This document shows positions 24,182 through 36,855 of a stretch of 64,000 nucleotides of DNA, one piece after another. The stretch is from Margaritispora aquatica. Lineage: Eukaryota > Ascomycota > Leotiomycetes > Helotiales > Discinellaceae. The DNA is taken from the NCBI GenBank assembly GCA_007644065.1, contig VJWN01000007.1, positions 1,116,001 to 1,180,000 of the forward strand. The letters are read 5' to 3'. Below the pieces are notes generated by a model. That model worked only from the letters and a program-made list of their open reading frames with translations, was not told the origin of the DNA and searched no databases. How positions within the stretch are numbered: the first letter of the stretch is position 1; each line of letters opens with the position of its first letter. The position numbers and the translations under genes are program-made.

Positions 24182-26354
24182 CTCAATAGACTGCAAGATC
24201 TGGTCTCATTGACAACACAATTCACGTGCGATATGCGAGATGAGGTTTGTGTAACTCGGACGGGCATGAACTGAATCGAATCTACTTATCGCTTCGGACG
24301 CATGAAAAATGACCGCTGGCGGACACGTACCTGCGTCTGATCCACCGAGATACTGTATCGGTATGGGACCGGCATCTTTAGAGTGGAGAGATAGGTTTTG
24401 TTCTTTCGAACGGGCAGCAGAAAAGAGTTTCTTTTGGCCGTGGGATTACGAAGGTGGGGGTTTGTGACTTGTCATGTGAATAGACGTCATGTGATATTTT
24501 TCATCCAGTCTACCTAAGGTAGGTATCTTATAGTCTAGAAGATTGGCGTGTGGCATCAAATTACATATTATAATTCTCTTTAAGAATTTTGATTCATTAC
24601 TATAATCATTCTCGAGATGATTCGAGGTCTTTTTTCCAGAAGAAGGGTCTGACACTCGAAGCCACCAGGCCAGCGCACAATTTTCGAAGATTTCGACATA
24701 TAGCTTAAACGATAACTTGAAGGCAATCAACATGTATGCTTATTCAACTAACATGAAGTACATCCGCTGATGTAAGACGTAAATCCACCGGTAGCCAATT
24801 TGAAACATAGCACAAACAAACGAAAACATAAACTGGAAATAGTGTGTTATGCCTTGATGAGCGGCAGTGGAAAGACATTGTCTCACTAAAGATCCCGATT
24901 AATTCTTTGAGAATGACGACTTTCAATCATCTTGTTCTCTCTTTTAAATTCATGAAACAAAGTTCGGGTCTATTGGCTTCAAACAAATAGCGAAAATTGG
25001 AATCGATAATAAAAGCTAATAACGAATATGTCTCTCTCACCTTCGAGCCTCACGACGTTGGAACGACCTTATGACTTTGTAACAACAAGGTCATATTTCT
25101 GTATGGTCTCCTAAGGGATATAGTCTTCCTGGATACTTGGTCAAGACGCTTGTAGGTATCGTAATCTGAATTCCGCTGATAGATCACTTGCCTTGGTCCA
25201 AGTGTTTGTGTTTTCTACCAAGACCGTTGTCCTCAAACGAGCAAAGGATTAAACCTTAAAGCATAAGCAAGAAACATAATGTGATCCGTATCTGAGAACT
25301 TGAAACTCCAGTGATTGAGCAATATCTTTCTGTCCCGAGACAGAGTCTTGATGATAAACTTAAGCTCGACACACTATCTCCGGTGGTGTTTATGTGATTT
25401 GTTCTAACCAAGTAAGCGTCCATCCAAATGTTATACCATTCAAGTGAAACCCCTATGGCAGATCCCAAACACTAGACAACTAGCATTGTTTGTGTTTTCT
25501 CGACAGGATTGATGAAGCTGAATTGGAGCTTTGAACAGCTGTGGCATCCTGTCAAGGCGACAAGGGAAGAGATGTAGCGAGGGGGAAAAAAGGGAGCAAG
25601 TTAATGAATCGGCCGATAGTCCAGATGAAAAAGAAGTTGGGTTGTGTGTCCTGGTCGAATTTGAGGTCGATTTCTAGTGCCGACAACCGAGGAAAAAGCT
25701 TTTCAGAGCAACGTTGCCCAGTACTTCAACATTCTTTTCGTTTCTCTCATCCGAAAACTGCGAGAGCGTCATCAAAATGCTCCCCAATAATTCCAAAATA
25801 CACACCGCGGCAAATTCCTCTCCCGTCTCCAACCTCATGGATATAAGCTTACCAACAACTCCTCCTACATAAGATCAGCTGCCATGTCCTCACGGCGCAA
25901 CGTCTGCATTCAGAAAGATCCCCATATCGTGTTTGTGGAGTCCCCGAACTTAGGTTACAAGCATCCGAGCTGTGCTGCCAAATTGCCCCAATAATAATCC
26001 CAACTGCGGGGTCCTCCAGATACCCCGCAAAAATAAGACCCAGGAACCAGTTTTCGGTAAATTTTCATCCAATGGCGATAAGGTTTGACCTTTTGATTGA
26101 AGCTTCTTTCTCCAACCCTGATTTATGAATTGGGATGGGCCTGTCGCTTCCTGCCATATTGCAGCTGCAAAGTGGACGGTGGTGGATGTTGTCTTAGCCG
26201 TCTAATTTTTGTGTTTGCATTGTTAGGTGAAATTTGCAATTGATCTGAAGTGTACCTGATGATCATGAGCATGTCAGAATTCCATATATATTTGTTGGCC
26301 GGTAGGTAAGATTTAGTTGAGCACCCACCTCCTGTTTCTCGTTCTTCATCCAAG
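24182..26354. other. Gene-poor intergenic region
   Basis: 2.2 kb of AT-rich sequence between divergent genes. Scattered short frames have no coding character. No repeat longer than a few units noted. Confidence 0.45.
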
Positions 26355-28127
26355 ATGCGCACCTGTAATCTCATCATCTCCCTGGCTGCTCTCGTCTCTC
26401 GTGCTCTGGCAGGAGACGAGGGTCTCATTATTCCCACAACCAGCGGTGAGGTTCATGGCTTCATCAATGCCTCTGCGCCTCTTGTGCGACAGTTCCTGGG
26501 CGTACCTTATGCTGCACCACCAGTTGGTTCTTTGCGATTTGCTCCTCCCATCTCGCCTCCTACCACAGCAGTCATAAACGCGACCAAGTTCGGAGACTCG
26601 TGCATGCAGCAGGTCAGCAACAGTTCAACCATATACACTGCCCAGGTCTCGCAGTTCCTGATTAATGGCGGCCAGAGCGAGGACTGTCTTTATCTGCACA
26701 TTTGGGCACCAGTACTGAAGACAGAACATCCACAAGAACTGGCCCTTCCTGTCTTCTTGTACATTCCAGGTGGTGGATTCACGGGAGGTGGCTCAAACTC
26801 GATTGCCAAATTCCCTGATCGATGGATCCAGAGAAGTCAGAGCCATATTGTGGTCGTTATGAAGTATGTTCGCATCCAATTGATGGTTCGCCCATGATCG
26901 ACTAATACGAAATAGCTACCGAGTCAACGTATTTGGATTCCCGAATGCTAAAGGCCTGCCTGATGCCAATCCTGGCTTGCTCGACCAGCGCAAAGCGTAA
27001 GACTGTTGCATCTCATTCTCAATGCTCCATACTGACTGACTCAAAGTGTTGAATGGACATACAAAAACATTGCTGCGTTTGGTGGTGACCCTAAGAGAAT
27101 CACCCTCTGGGGACAAAGCGCAGGAGGGGCTAGTGTATCTACTTATAGTTATGCCTGGCCAAAACAGCCTCTTGTATCAAGCCTTATTTGCGACTCTGGT
27201 GCAGCCGGCTTAGTCGTCACGGCTCCCGATTCTGCCCAAAGCAATTTCACATTCTTGGCTGGAAGAGTAGGCTGCAGTGGCCTCAACGCGAGTGCCGAGC
27301 TCAAGTGCATGAGAGGTGTCGATGCGACTGCAATTCAAAGCGCGTTGAGTAATTATATAATAAGCGGCGCCAAACCAACAATTGGATTCACACCCTTCCC
27401 AGACAACAAGACTTCGTTCGCAAACCCAGCAGATAGAGCATCAAGGGGCTTGGTGGCCAATATTGTAAGTACTGATCACCATAAGCTGTGCACCAAAGTT
27501 GACATTTCTTTAGCCAGCCATCTTAGGAAGTAACACCAATGAAGGTGCTGGGTTTGTGTCTTACACACCAGCTGGACCCGGTGCGGCAGCATTGTTCTCA
27601 ACTACCGAAAGCATCATCGCATGTCCAGTGGCTAGAGAAGTTGCGTAAGTTGACCCCCTAGACCTCTTTCATCTCGCAATCTAACATGGTCAGAAACCGT
27701 AACCGAGTGGGACTCCCAACATACCGATACCAATATGCCGGAAACTTTTCAAACGTGTCGCCGGTGAGCTGGTTCGGCGCCTATCATAGTGGTACGTACT
27801 TCAAAATCCAAATATTTGCCAGGCAAAAATAAATGCTAACATTGTGGCCGTATAGCTGAATTGCCTCTTCTTTTCGGAACTCATGACCAAGTGTTCCGGG
27901 GCCCATCTAGCGGGTATGAGTACAACGTCTCTCATGCAATGCAATCTCTGTGGCTCTCTTTCGCCTCAAACCCAACAGGTGGACCTGCACGCTGGACCAA
28001 GGAGGAAGGTTACTTTGCCTGGCCTCAGTATGCACAAAACACGAGCTCCATGCTCTTGTTTGCAGAGGGAGAGACAGTACAGCAACTTGTCGGTGGAGGT
28101 AGGATAGATAGCAACTGCACTTTCTAG
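26355..28127 (+). CDS. Secreted type-B carboxylesterase/lipase
   Basis: Six exons (26355-26863, 26916-26996, 27047-27464, 27514-27644, 27694-27791, 27856-28127) give 502 aa. A clean signal peptide of about 19 residues ends ...SRALA before GDEG. Core motifs are FLGVPYAAPPVGSLRF, SEDCLYLHIW, the oxyanion loop YIPGGGFTGGG, and the nucleophile elbow GQSAGG with Ser221. A later GSNTNEG holds the probable acidic triad residue. Many Asn-X-Ser/Thr sites (for example NASA, NSST, NFSN, NTSS) fit an exported glycoprotein. The protein ends at SNCTF. The family includes fungal cholinesterase-like and feruloyl/tannin-type esterases; the substrate is undetermined. Confidence 0.9.
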
Positions 28128-29403
28128 ACGTTCGCCACGATGCTGTGGTTATAGTAGGTAAATACGCTGCGAGGCCGATGACGATAATGAAACACTAAAT
28201 ATCCACGCCACTTCGTGGAGCCCAGTGACTAGTAGAGAGACGATTTGCGAGTATTGGATCTGCCTCGTACGATGCTTTTGAGCCAGAATAGACATGTTTG
28301 AGTAATTTGAGCAGACCTGTCTACTTGAACTGTAGCGGGGAAGTCAAGATCACACTAGATTCATAGGTCGTAGATGTTAATGTTAGTCTCTCCTAAGTCG
28401 TTCCAGACGGTTGAGAATTCTTCGGATTATGCGCGCATTGAAAGCATAGGTCTACCTCCGACAAATTAGAAAACTAGTAGGACTTGTATTTTCGATTTCT
28501 ATTGCGTGGTGAGTGGATAATAAATGTTGCGTCTGAATAAACCTCTTTGAATGGGTATGTATCTCACAGACCGAAACCGCATTTCGAGTATGTAGATGGG
28601 TGAGGCGGCTTCTGCAAAGAATTTGTGTCAACATGAGATCAAATACATATCAAAGATTAGCAATTCCGGCTAGAAATGTTATCAGATTCAAAGGACTAGA
28701 TCTGAGACACAGCCCGAAGTCCTAAATGGTAGGTACCTTAGGTCGTGATCAAGAAGCATAGTCATGTGATGTCCACGTCCCAAAATGGAAATGTCACAAC
28801 CTCTCTTTCTTGGCTACTTGTGATGCCCGATCCGACGAAATAGACATGCAGTGGCGTAAGATAAATGCATAATACATCATACACACTTCTCCACTAGTCA
28901 GCCCACTCGGCTTCTTGGGTTAATACCTCGTTCGTTTTCATTGGTTCAGAGGATGATGGCGAAATATCGCTAGCACATTGTGTATTGCATATCGCATAGG
29001 TAATGGTGGGATATGCTAATGAATTGCTGATAAGAATGGATGTTTAGTAAGAGGCTGGAAGCTTGTTTTAGCTTGTTAATATATATAGTTATATGCCGTC
29101 CCGGAAGCCCAAAGTTGAAATGAAAAGGTATACATTCTGGAAGACATTCTCCCTCCTACTGAACCTTTGGTTTGGCCTTGAACCTAGATCTGAGTGGTCT
29201 TTTCCCTTTTTGGACGTTTTTTTATTACGCAGACAATAGGTTTTCGCTTGTCATCCACCTGAAACCTTATTACTTCTGGCCTGGTCTGAGTAGCAGCCAC
29301 AAACAGCTACATTAACGTTAGAACGAACTGGTTAACCACCAAGGACTGACATACCATTCTCTGTGGCGTTGTATTTGATACGACGACAATACTAGGTTCA
29401 AGG
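28128..29403. other. Intergenic region
   Basis: 1.3 kb AT-rich spacer. No feature recognised. Confidence 0.45.
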
Positions 29404-31164
29404 ATGGCTGTAATTGTTTCACAAAATCAGGCGGAGAAGCCAAAGCCGAAGCACAAGCAGCGTATCGCTGTCATTGGAGCCGGAGTCAGCGGTGTTGTGA
29501 GTGCAAGATATCTCAAAAACTCCGGGTTCGAAGTGGTAGTTTTTGAACGAGCAAAGCAAGTTGGCGGCAATTGGCGAGTAATCTTTCACGTATGTTGCAA
29601 AATATAATAACAAAACAGAAGGTTATATGATGAGAGAAAACCGCTAGAACCAGCATACCCTTCAATTAGAGCTTCGTTAGCGGATGTGGTTGTAGAGAGT
29701 GCTTCGAGCTCGAATCAACTCAAAGGATCGAAGAACAATGTCCAGAGACTCATCAGTGATGAGGAGATCCTCTCTTTCGCTCCACCTGGGTTCGTAGACT
29801 TCCGATGTTTGGTGTTAAGAATTTAGCAATAACCGTGAGTCTTAGACCAGCGTACTCAGGCTTGACCAACAATGTCCCAACTACACTTCAGAACTTGAAA
29901 GATTTTCCATGGCCAGAAGAAACACCAGACTTTGTCAATGTGCGTGACAAGCAACGATATATCCAGTCATATTCGCATAACTTCGGCATTGAGTCGTTGA
30001 TTAGATATAACACTCGGGTGGAGAGGCTGTCAAAAGTTGACAATAAATGGAATTTGACATCGACGACTTTGATCAGGAACGAACTCGGCACTGGCAGAAA
30101 AGTTCAATATAATGAGGTAGTGAGATGCGATCCGTGTTAAGCAGTCCCTAGCTAACGAATGCTAGGATTTTGATTTTGTAGTGGTGGCTAGCGGCCACTA
30201 CCACTCGCCGAGAGTCCCTGATATTCCAGGGTTGAAGGAGTGGAAGAGCACTTGGCCTGAACGAGTACAGCACTCCAAAAGATATAGAACTCCCGATGAG
30301 TTCAAAGATCAGGTATTTCTACATTTTGAAATTTATGGCGCCGTTAACAGGAATTGTCAGACGGTTCTCCTTGTTGGCGCTGGAACAAGTTCGACTGATA
30401 TTGCGCGAGAGATAACGCCTTTCGCCAAAAAGATTTATCAGTCTTCGCGAGGTGGACTTTTTGATCTTCCTCTTAGCCTCTTGCCGGAAGGAACGGATCG
30501 TGTCGCTGGGGTCTCAGCATTTGAGTCTCCAGTTGGAACAGAAACGGTGTCTGGCACCGTCACCCTTACTGATGGAACGATATTGACTGGTATTGATCGG
30601 GTTGTAATTTGTACTGGATACCTGATGACCTTGTCGTTTCTCCCTGAACTCAGTGACGATTCGGTACTGGTTGAAAATGCCGACGAATATCTGATTGTCA
30701 CAGATGGGACTCAATTTCATAACCTGCACAAAGACATATTCTATATCCCCGATCCTAGGTAACTTGAAAATACCCAAATCGTAAGATAATAAGAACTGAC
30801 TTCAGGTTCTCATAGCTTAGCTTTTGTTGGCGTTCCTGCGTATAGCGCAACCTTCTCGTTTTTCGAATATCAGGCTATTGCAGTTGATGCTGTATTTTCG
30901 GGACGAGCAAACCTCCCAAGCACAAGCCAACTCCGAGCTGAATATGTGGCAAAGGTCGAAAAGAAAGGATTTGGAAGAGCATTCCATTCGGTAAGAGACG
31001 AGGAGATAACCTATGTCAGAGAGCTGGTCGACTGGATCAATAGCACGGCAGAGGCTTATGGCTGGGATAAGGTTGAGGCTCATTCTGAGAAATGGATCGC
31101 CGAGAGAAAAAACTTGACAGCAAAGTATTTAGGACGTATGAAGCCTACGTTGAATGAAGGTTAG
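29404..31164 (+). CDS. FMO-type flavin monooxygenase
   Basis: Six exons (29404-29573, 29622-29789, 29846-30116, 30166-30312, 30361-30758, 30816-31164) give 500 aa. The FAD-binding Rossmann motif GAGVSG is at residues 25-30, followed by FERAKQVGGNW. The FMO-like segment VVASGHYHSPRVPDIPG follows mid-protein, and the second (NADPH) Rossmann motif is LLVGAGTSSTDIARE. Family members oxidise nucleophilic N or S atoms or carry out Baeyer-Villiger reactions; the substrate is unknown. Intron 1 (29574-29621) fits the reading frame only as a GC-AG intron that splits Trp57. Intron 4 (30313-30360, 48 nt) contains no stop, so retention would add 16 residues ahead of the NADPH motif. Confidence 0.85.
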
Positions 31165-33572
31165 AGAGTAGGCAGAGATTAATGTTTGATATTCAATCTA
31201 CGCAATACCTCAGTCGCAAGGTTGTACTGTACAAGCTTGGAAGCTAAAAAGAAAGAATGTTGACTTGAAATGATCATAAAAAGGCGACACCTAAGGTCGT
31301 TGAAATAAAGTAATAGGAACGAAACGACGACACTGAGATGAGGTTCAATGAAATGAAATGCAGATGAATGAGCCTTGGATGGAAGTGAGATGATCACATG
31401 ATCGCGTGACTTCACCATTCCTATTTGGGAAACATTGTCTCACCTTCCTTCTGGGTGCAGCATCCATCACATTCGATACTGTTTGTTTATCCTTTTCTAA
31501 ACCAAACTAGTACCTTAGTTGTCCCTCCAATTCTTGCGCCATACTTTTCAAATAATCATTATTTTTTGGCTCCTTTCTGCGTGTGTTGAGTTCGATAGTA
31601 CACTTCTCAATACCGCTTATCCTAGTATATGTCGAAGTGAAAAGATGAATTGAATAACAAAGGGTCGAAAATCATACGGGAATCATTTCCCAACACTTCA
31701 AGTCTTCAATCCCATCTTGCTTCGACCATCTTGCTTCGACCACCTTGGGACTTGTCTGTACCTTACTAGCAAACAAGTCTGTATCATAAGACTCAAGAAA
31801 AGTAGTTTGCAGTCAGACATTCTCTGCTTGCCTTAGAGGACGAGTAAGTATTCATACCAAGTCCATTCTACGCACGGCATACTGACTCTGGTCTCGCTGT
31901 AGAACTGTTCAAAGGACTCAGCAAACACATACGCCAGACATCGCTTAATTCGAAAGACAAGATATCTGTCGAGAACAATATGCAGTGGGAAGTTTTTGAT
32001 TTGCTTTGGAGGGCAAGTACTTCTTATGCAGAACTCTGGTCATCGCATATCCGTTAACCAAGGTATCAGGTCTTTATGTCGGACCTAGCTAGAGTCACGT
32101 CTCGCTGTCTGAAGAACTCAGTACAGAAATGCCTGTTGGCTCCGCTGTTCTACGAGATCGTGATGCGGCAGCGATTGTCACGGATTCTGTCGAAGGAAGT
32201 TCTGCAAGAGCTAGAACTACACCCTAGTGGGGAACCTGTCCGGCACAATGTCGATATAGCCATGATTGAAACCGTATCAACTTCCGAGCTAAGTACTAGT
32301 GATGAGGCTGTAATTCTGTGCAACGACAGGGATGACCGCATACTGTGTGGGTAGATCAATATAATAGGCGAGAGCTAAAATCCCAAAATAAAAAGCTCCA
32401 CTTCAATCTTTTCAATACAGCGATGAGAGACAATATGTCTTGCATATAGACGCAGTAGACGCGCATCCGAAAATAGTTTACAAAGAGGATTGTGGCTGAG
32501 ATCAAGTGATTTCGTCTGCTGAGAAGCTAGCAGGATATAGAAGACAAAAAGCCAAGTATGCAAGTGATCCTTCTGCTAGATCTTCTTTTTGTAACTTTCT
32601 AATGTGTATGATGTTCAAGTAGATTCTCTTCACCAATGTGTATAAGATCTAAGCGCATTCCAAAGCGTTATCCTAACATTCTATCTCTTTATATTCCCGT
32701 CTTCGACGGTGGCGAGTTTTCACAGCTCCGGATCTCAGTGCTTGTGGATATTAACTTCAGCAAAGGTGAGCAAATCAAACGCAAAGGCGTTTTTAGCCGA
32801 CTAGAGCATACGACACTTCTGTTAGAGCTCGCTTCCAAGTACTTGAGGGAATGAGCAAGACATCTCATCTTCGAATTATCTTCAAACTCACTTTCTTGCT
32901 CTTGTGACACCGTATAGTTCGGTCAATCGTTCGGATGGTGTCAATTGTTTTTGATATGTTTCTCTCACAGTTTTAAAATTCTTTGGTGTGCGTGCGGAAC
33001 CAGGCTTTGACTCGCCCTCCTTCTTTGCCTCGTGGTTAATCCACATTCCTTTTTTCTGACAAAAGTCCGAATCCGAGTGCGAGATTTCTCGTACTGAGCC
33101 ACTCGAGCGAGTACCGGCATCCCAGAGCTGATCTTTTTGTAACCCCGGAAAAGCTTAATTTGACGTTTCATGTTCCGCTTCGCGTATTTTACTGAATTTT
33201 GCGTGGGCCAAAGTCAGGAACAGTCCAGGTCTAGTCACTCTACGCAGTGATCCTGTTCGCTGATGCTTGAGATGATCTGGACGCTCGACCCTCGCTTATT
33301 TTTCTCCGAAGCCAAGTGACTTTCCGTGAAACCAGCCTCCCTGCTATCGATTATCTCCCAATTCAAAACGTCTGAAGATTTCTTGAGACGATACGGATGG
33401 GCAACCCTACATTTAATAACAAGTATATGTACACGATGATCGCCACGTCTGCACTGCCAATCTATTCACCAAGCGATCCTTTCAACAACAGTCACTCATT
33501 CACAGTCTTTCTTAATTCATTCCAGCCGAGTCGATAATCCAAGTTCCCTCGAGCAATCGGGCAAACAACAAG
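31165..33572. other. Gene-poor intergenic region
   Basis: 2.4 kb between the monooxygenase and the transporter. A direct repeat of about 14 bp (CATCTTGCTTCGAC) lies at 31713-31740. A 92-codon ATG frame at 32076-32354 has no recognisable feature and is not called. The AT-rich leader of the transporter occupies the end. Confidence 0.45.
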
Positions 33573-35823
33573 ATGGGAAGAATTGGGGCCATGATTGGAA
33601 ATAAGCTGAAGAGCGATGCAAATTTCGCTCGACTTGGCTATGGAATTATGCTTGGAGCTCGTGGTGTCCAAACTGGCACTGGGAGGTACTTGAGCAACAA
33701 AGTTCCCATTGTCCAATGGATCACCAACTATTCGCCAAAATGGATTCTCGGCGACGTGATTGCAGGACAATCCGTCGGCATGCTCCTCCTTCCCCAGGCC
33801 CTCATGTATTCCACCATTGCGGGCGTTCCAATACAGCAAGCGCTTCTTGCGAGTTGGCTTCCTGGGATGATTTACGCCATCATGGGAACATCAAGAGGTT
33901 TGGCAAATGCTACCCCAGATCATATAGTGTGATACTTATTAACACCCTATTAGATATGAGCATTGGACCAACACTGAGTTCTGCTGCTTTCACGGGCCAG
34001 ATTGTCCTCGGTCTCGCTCCATCTAAGGTCCCAGCTCCATTGGTCGCTGCCGTGGTCTCATTCTGCGTGGGTATTTGGTCCATGATCTTTGGTATTTTCA
34101 ACCTCGGCTTCATATTCGACTTTGTATCTGTTCCGATGGCTCTGGGCTTCACAATGGGAATCTCTTTCGTGGTGCTCACCTCTCAAATTCCCGATATCTT
34201 GGGCCTAACTGGGATTACTGGTGGATTCATGGATCTGATGCCTCAGATTATCAAGCACATAGGTCAATCGAGGCCGACTACTTTTGGAATTGGAGCAACC
34301 ACTATTGCGATTCTGGCACTTCTTCAGTTTATTGGCAAGAAATGGGGTCGAAAAAATCCGATCATTTACATGATCTGCTCGAGTAGATATCTTTTTGTTT
34401 TGGGGGCATTCACAATGGTCAGCATGTTTGTCAATAAAGTATGTGTTCTCCACTCCTTCGTCATCTGATACTTGCTCTTGATTTATATTTTCTTCAATTA
34501 GCATTTTGCACAAACTGACAATTTTGACAGGGTCTGGATATTCCCCTTTGGTCAATCATCGGTTCGATCAAGACTACAGTCCCAGCTCCAACAATGCCAA
34601 TTATGTCTCTCGTCAACGCCTTGATCTTGCCTTCACTTGCGGTCTTTTTCTCAAACGCACTGGAGCACGTAGCACTCGCTAAAGCGTTTGGCGATCAGAA
34701 TGGCTATACCTTCAACCCAAGCCAAGAGGTCTTCTCCATCGGCGTCATCAACCTCATCAACTCAATGGTCGGTGGTCTTCCAGTGGGAGGAGGCGACATG
34801 ACACGTTCTTCTGTCCTCGCCGGCTCCGGATCTAAGAGTCCGCTCAACGGTGTTCTCTCCTCCATCACCGTTTTCGTGAGCATGTTCGCACTTAGCGATA
34901 CTTTCCAATGGCTCCCATCAGCGGCAGTAGCAGGTGCCACAATGGTAGCGATCATCGATCAAATGCCGCCCCAAGCACTCATTGGCGCGTACTGGAAGGT
35001 CTCTTTTGTCGACTTCGTGCACTTCATCCTCGCTTTCAACTTCACCATGCTGAATAGTGGCGAGATCGGCATCGGTCTGTCTCTCTTCTTTATGATCGGC
35101 TATACACTTATGCGCGTCATGTTCTCGCGCCCCTCAGCTGTGGTCAGCGTTGACTTAGAGAACAAGTACAGCAATGACGCGCCAGTCTGGTGGTCAAAGG
35201 CCGAAGTCATACCCTCCGGCACCCAAGTCGTCACTCTGGAGACCGACGTCGTGTTCCTCAATGCCGCCCGCGTGCATCGCCACATCGTTGATACGGTATA
35301 TACGCACAACCACGGCGTGGAAAGCTCCATGCACCCGCTCATGCGTCCCTGGAACGTGAACAGAGAGAAACGCATCGCTCGTCTTCGCCTTCACGCAGGT
35401 CTCTCGACTGTCGACACGTTCACGCCTCGCTTCCGCGTCCTAGTGCTCGACATGACAGCCACTTCGTTCATCGACACGACCGGAATCAAAGCCCTCGAGA
35501 ACATGCGCGCGGATCTCGTCGACTATGGTGGAGAAGACGTCGAGTTCCGCTTCGTGGGCTTGAATAGGAGTGTACGAACACGCTTTGCCCGCGCGGGGTG
35601 GAAACTTACTAGTCCTCATGATGAGGATGGTCTTGAGCTTGGACAAAGGAATACAGTTGGTGATAGTGATGAGATGAAAGAGGAGCTGGTGGAGAAGGGA
35701 GGCGAGGAAAAGAAGGGCGATATGGTGTTTGATCACTTGCCACATGCGATTCAGTATGTGAGCAGTCAGGGTGCCGGGAGTGCGTATCGCGTGGAGGTGG
35801 ATATGGGCTCGAACAAGTTCTGA
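33573..35823 (+). CDS. SulP/SLC26 anion (sulfate) transporter with STAS domain
   Basis: Three exons (33573-33897, 33954-34438, 34531-35823) give 700 aa. The membrane part opens with GDVIAGQSVGMLLLPQALMYS, followed by the SulP signature GMIYAIMGTSRDMSIGPT, which is restored exactly across intron 1. About ten to fourteen hydrophobic segments follow, with VGGLPVGGGDMTRSSV as the second conserved half-repeat motif. The C-terminal STAS domain (about residues 500-640) has VLVLDMTATSFIDTTGIKAL. The family moves sulfate or other anions across the plasma or organelle membrane; the exact anion is inferred only from family membership. The tail is acidic and Lys/Glu-rich. No sulfur-assimilation gene is adjacent. 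Confidence 0.92.
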
Positions 35824-36855
35824 ATGGGTGACTTGCCTGTCGTATATGTGTTTTTTTGGGATTGCTGGAGAATGCCCGATGTTTGATGGATTATGGATTA
35901 TGGATCATGATTTTATGTTCTCGGTTATGAATTTGTTCTAGTTTTCTACTTGGTTTCTTATGGGAGTTACAAAATCTGGGAGGGGCGAAACACAGAGATG
36001 GGTAAACACAGATACCGCAATTTAAGCTCGACTGCTTTTTCATTCATTTGCTGGCCAAATATACTGCTGTTTTTTCTTCTTCTGTTTTCTGTTTTCGTTT
36101 ATGTTTATGATACCAGTAGCTACTCACTCTCGTGTACAATAAGCCAATCTTCAACATAAATATGATCCGAGAATTTCTCTTATCATCGCAGCCAAGGTAT
36201 CATGCATACAATTGCACCCCCAAAATATATTAAAACGCCCAATATATCCATTCGCCAACCCACACCAAGCTACCAAATCCAGCCCCAACCAAGCTCAACC
36301 AAAAAACTCAACTACCCGCAATCTAGAACGCAGTTCTGAGTTTCTGCCATGCACAGTACCTCGTACCCTGCGACGAACGCGAGAGTGTCAGGGGCATCCC
36401 ATGCCAGATCTGAGACGGGCACGAGATGTGAGATCGTCAGATAGAGTACCGATTCTCAAGGTTCACGTTGCAGTCCATGCTTGGGCGGAGATCGCCTTCG
36501 TCTGAGTTTGTGGGGCGGGTAGGGTAGCGTAGGGTGTTTGAGATGTCTAAGTATACCAGGAAGTGGGTTGGCGTATTCTGTTCAGATCGGTTTCATCTAG
36601 AGTCATGAGATGGAAGGAGTGGTGATGGGAGACTTAGAGTGTACCTAATGGTGTCTTATGAGGTGTGGTTGTGTTCAAAGCATCGAGTCTGCGATCGATA
36701 TGGCTGTAGTAAGCCGCTTTTTATTCGCTTGTTTGTTGCATAGGTTTCTTTGGGTAGAGTGAAATGCTGTGTTGAGTTGGGATTAAATCAGAGCTTCTGA
36801 AGTTTAGAACACAGATGCGATCATAATATCGGCAAGTGTCTATTCATGATATGAA
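35824..36855. other. Convergent 3' intergenic region
   Basis: 1.0 kb between convergent stop codons. T-rich and C/A-rich stretches but no supported gene. Confidence 0.45.

Noticed and set aside
21168..28127. The two carboxylesterases as a recent tandem duplication
   Set aside because: They share only family motifs, have different intron positions and lengths, and a peroxin gene lies between them.
29590..29618. A GT donor (GTATGT at 29590) for intron 1 of the monooxygenase
   Set aside because: It is phase 0 whereas the next exon needs phase 2, so it would shift the frame; only the GC donor fits.
32076..32354. A 92-codon frame in the gap before the transporter
   Set aside because: Even composition but no domain, no convincing splice partners and no neighbouring homologous exon.
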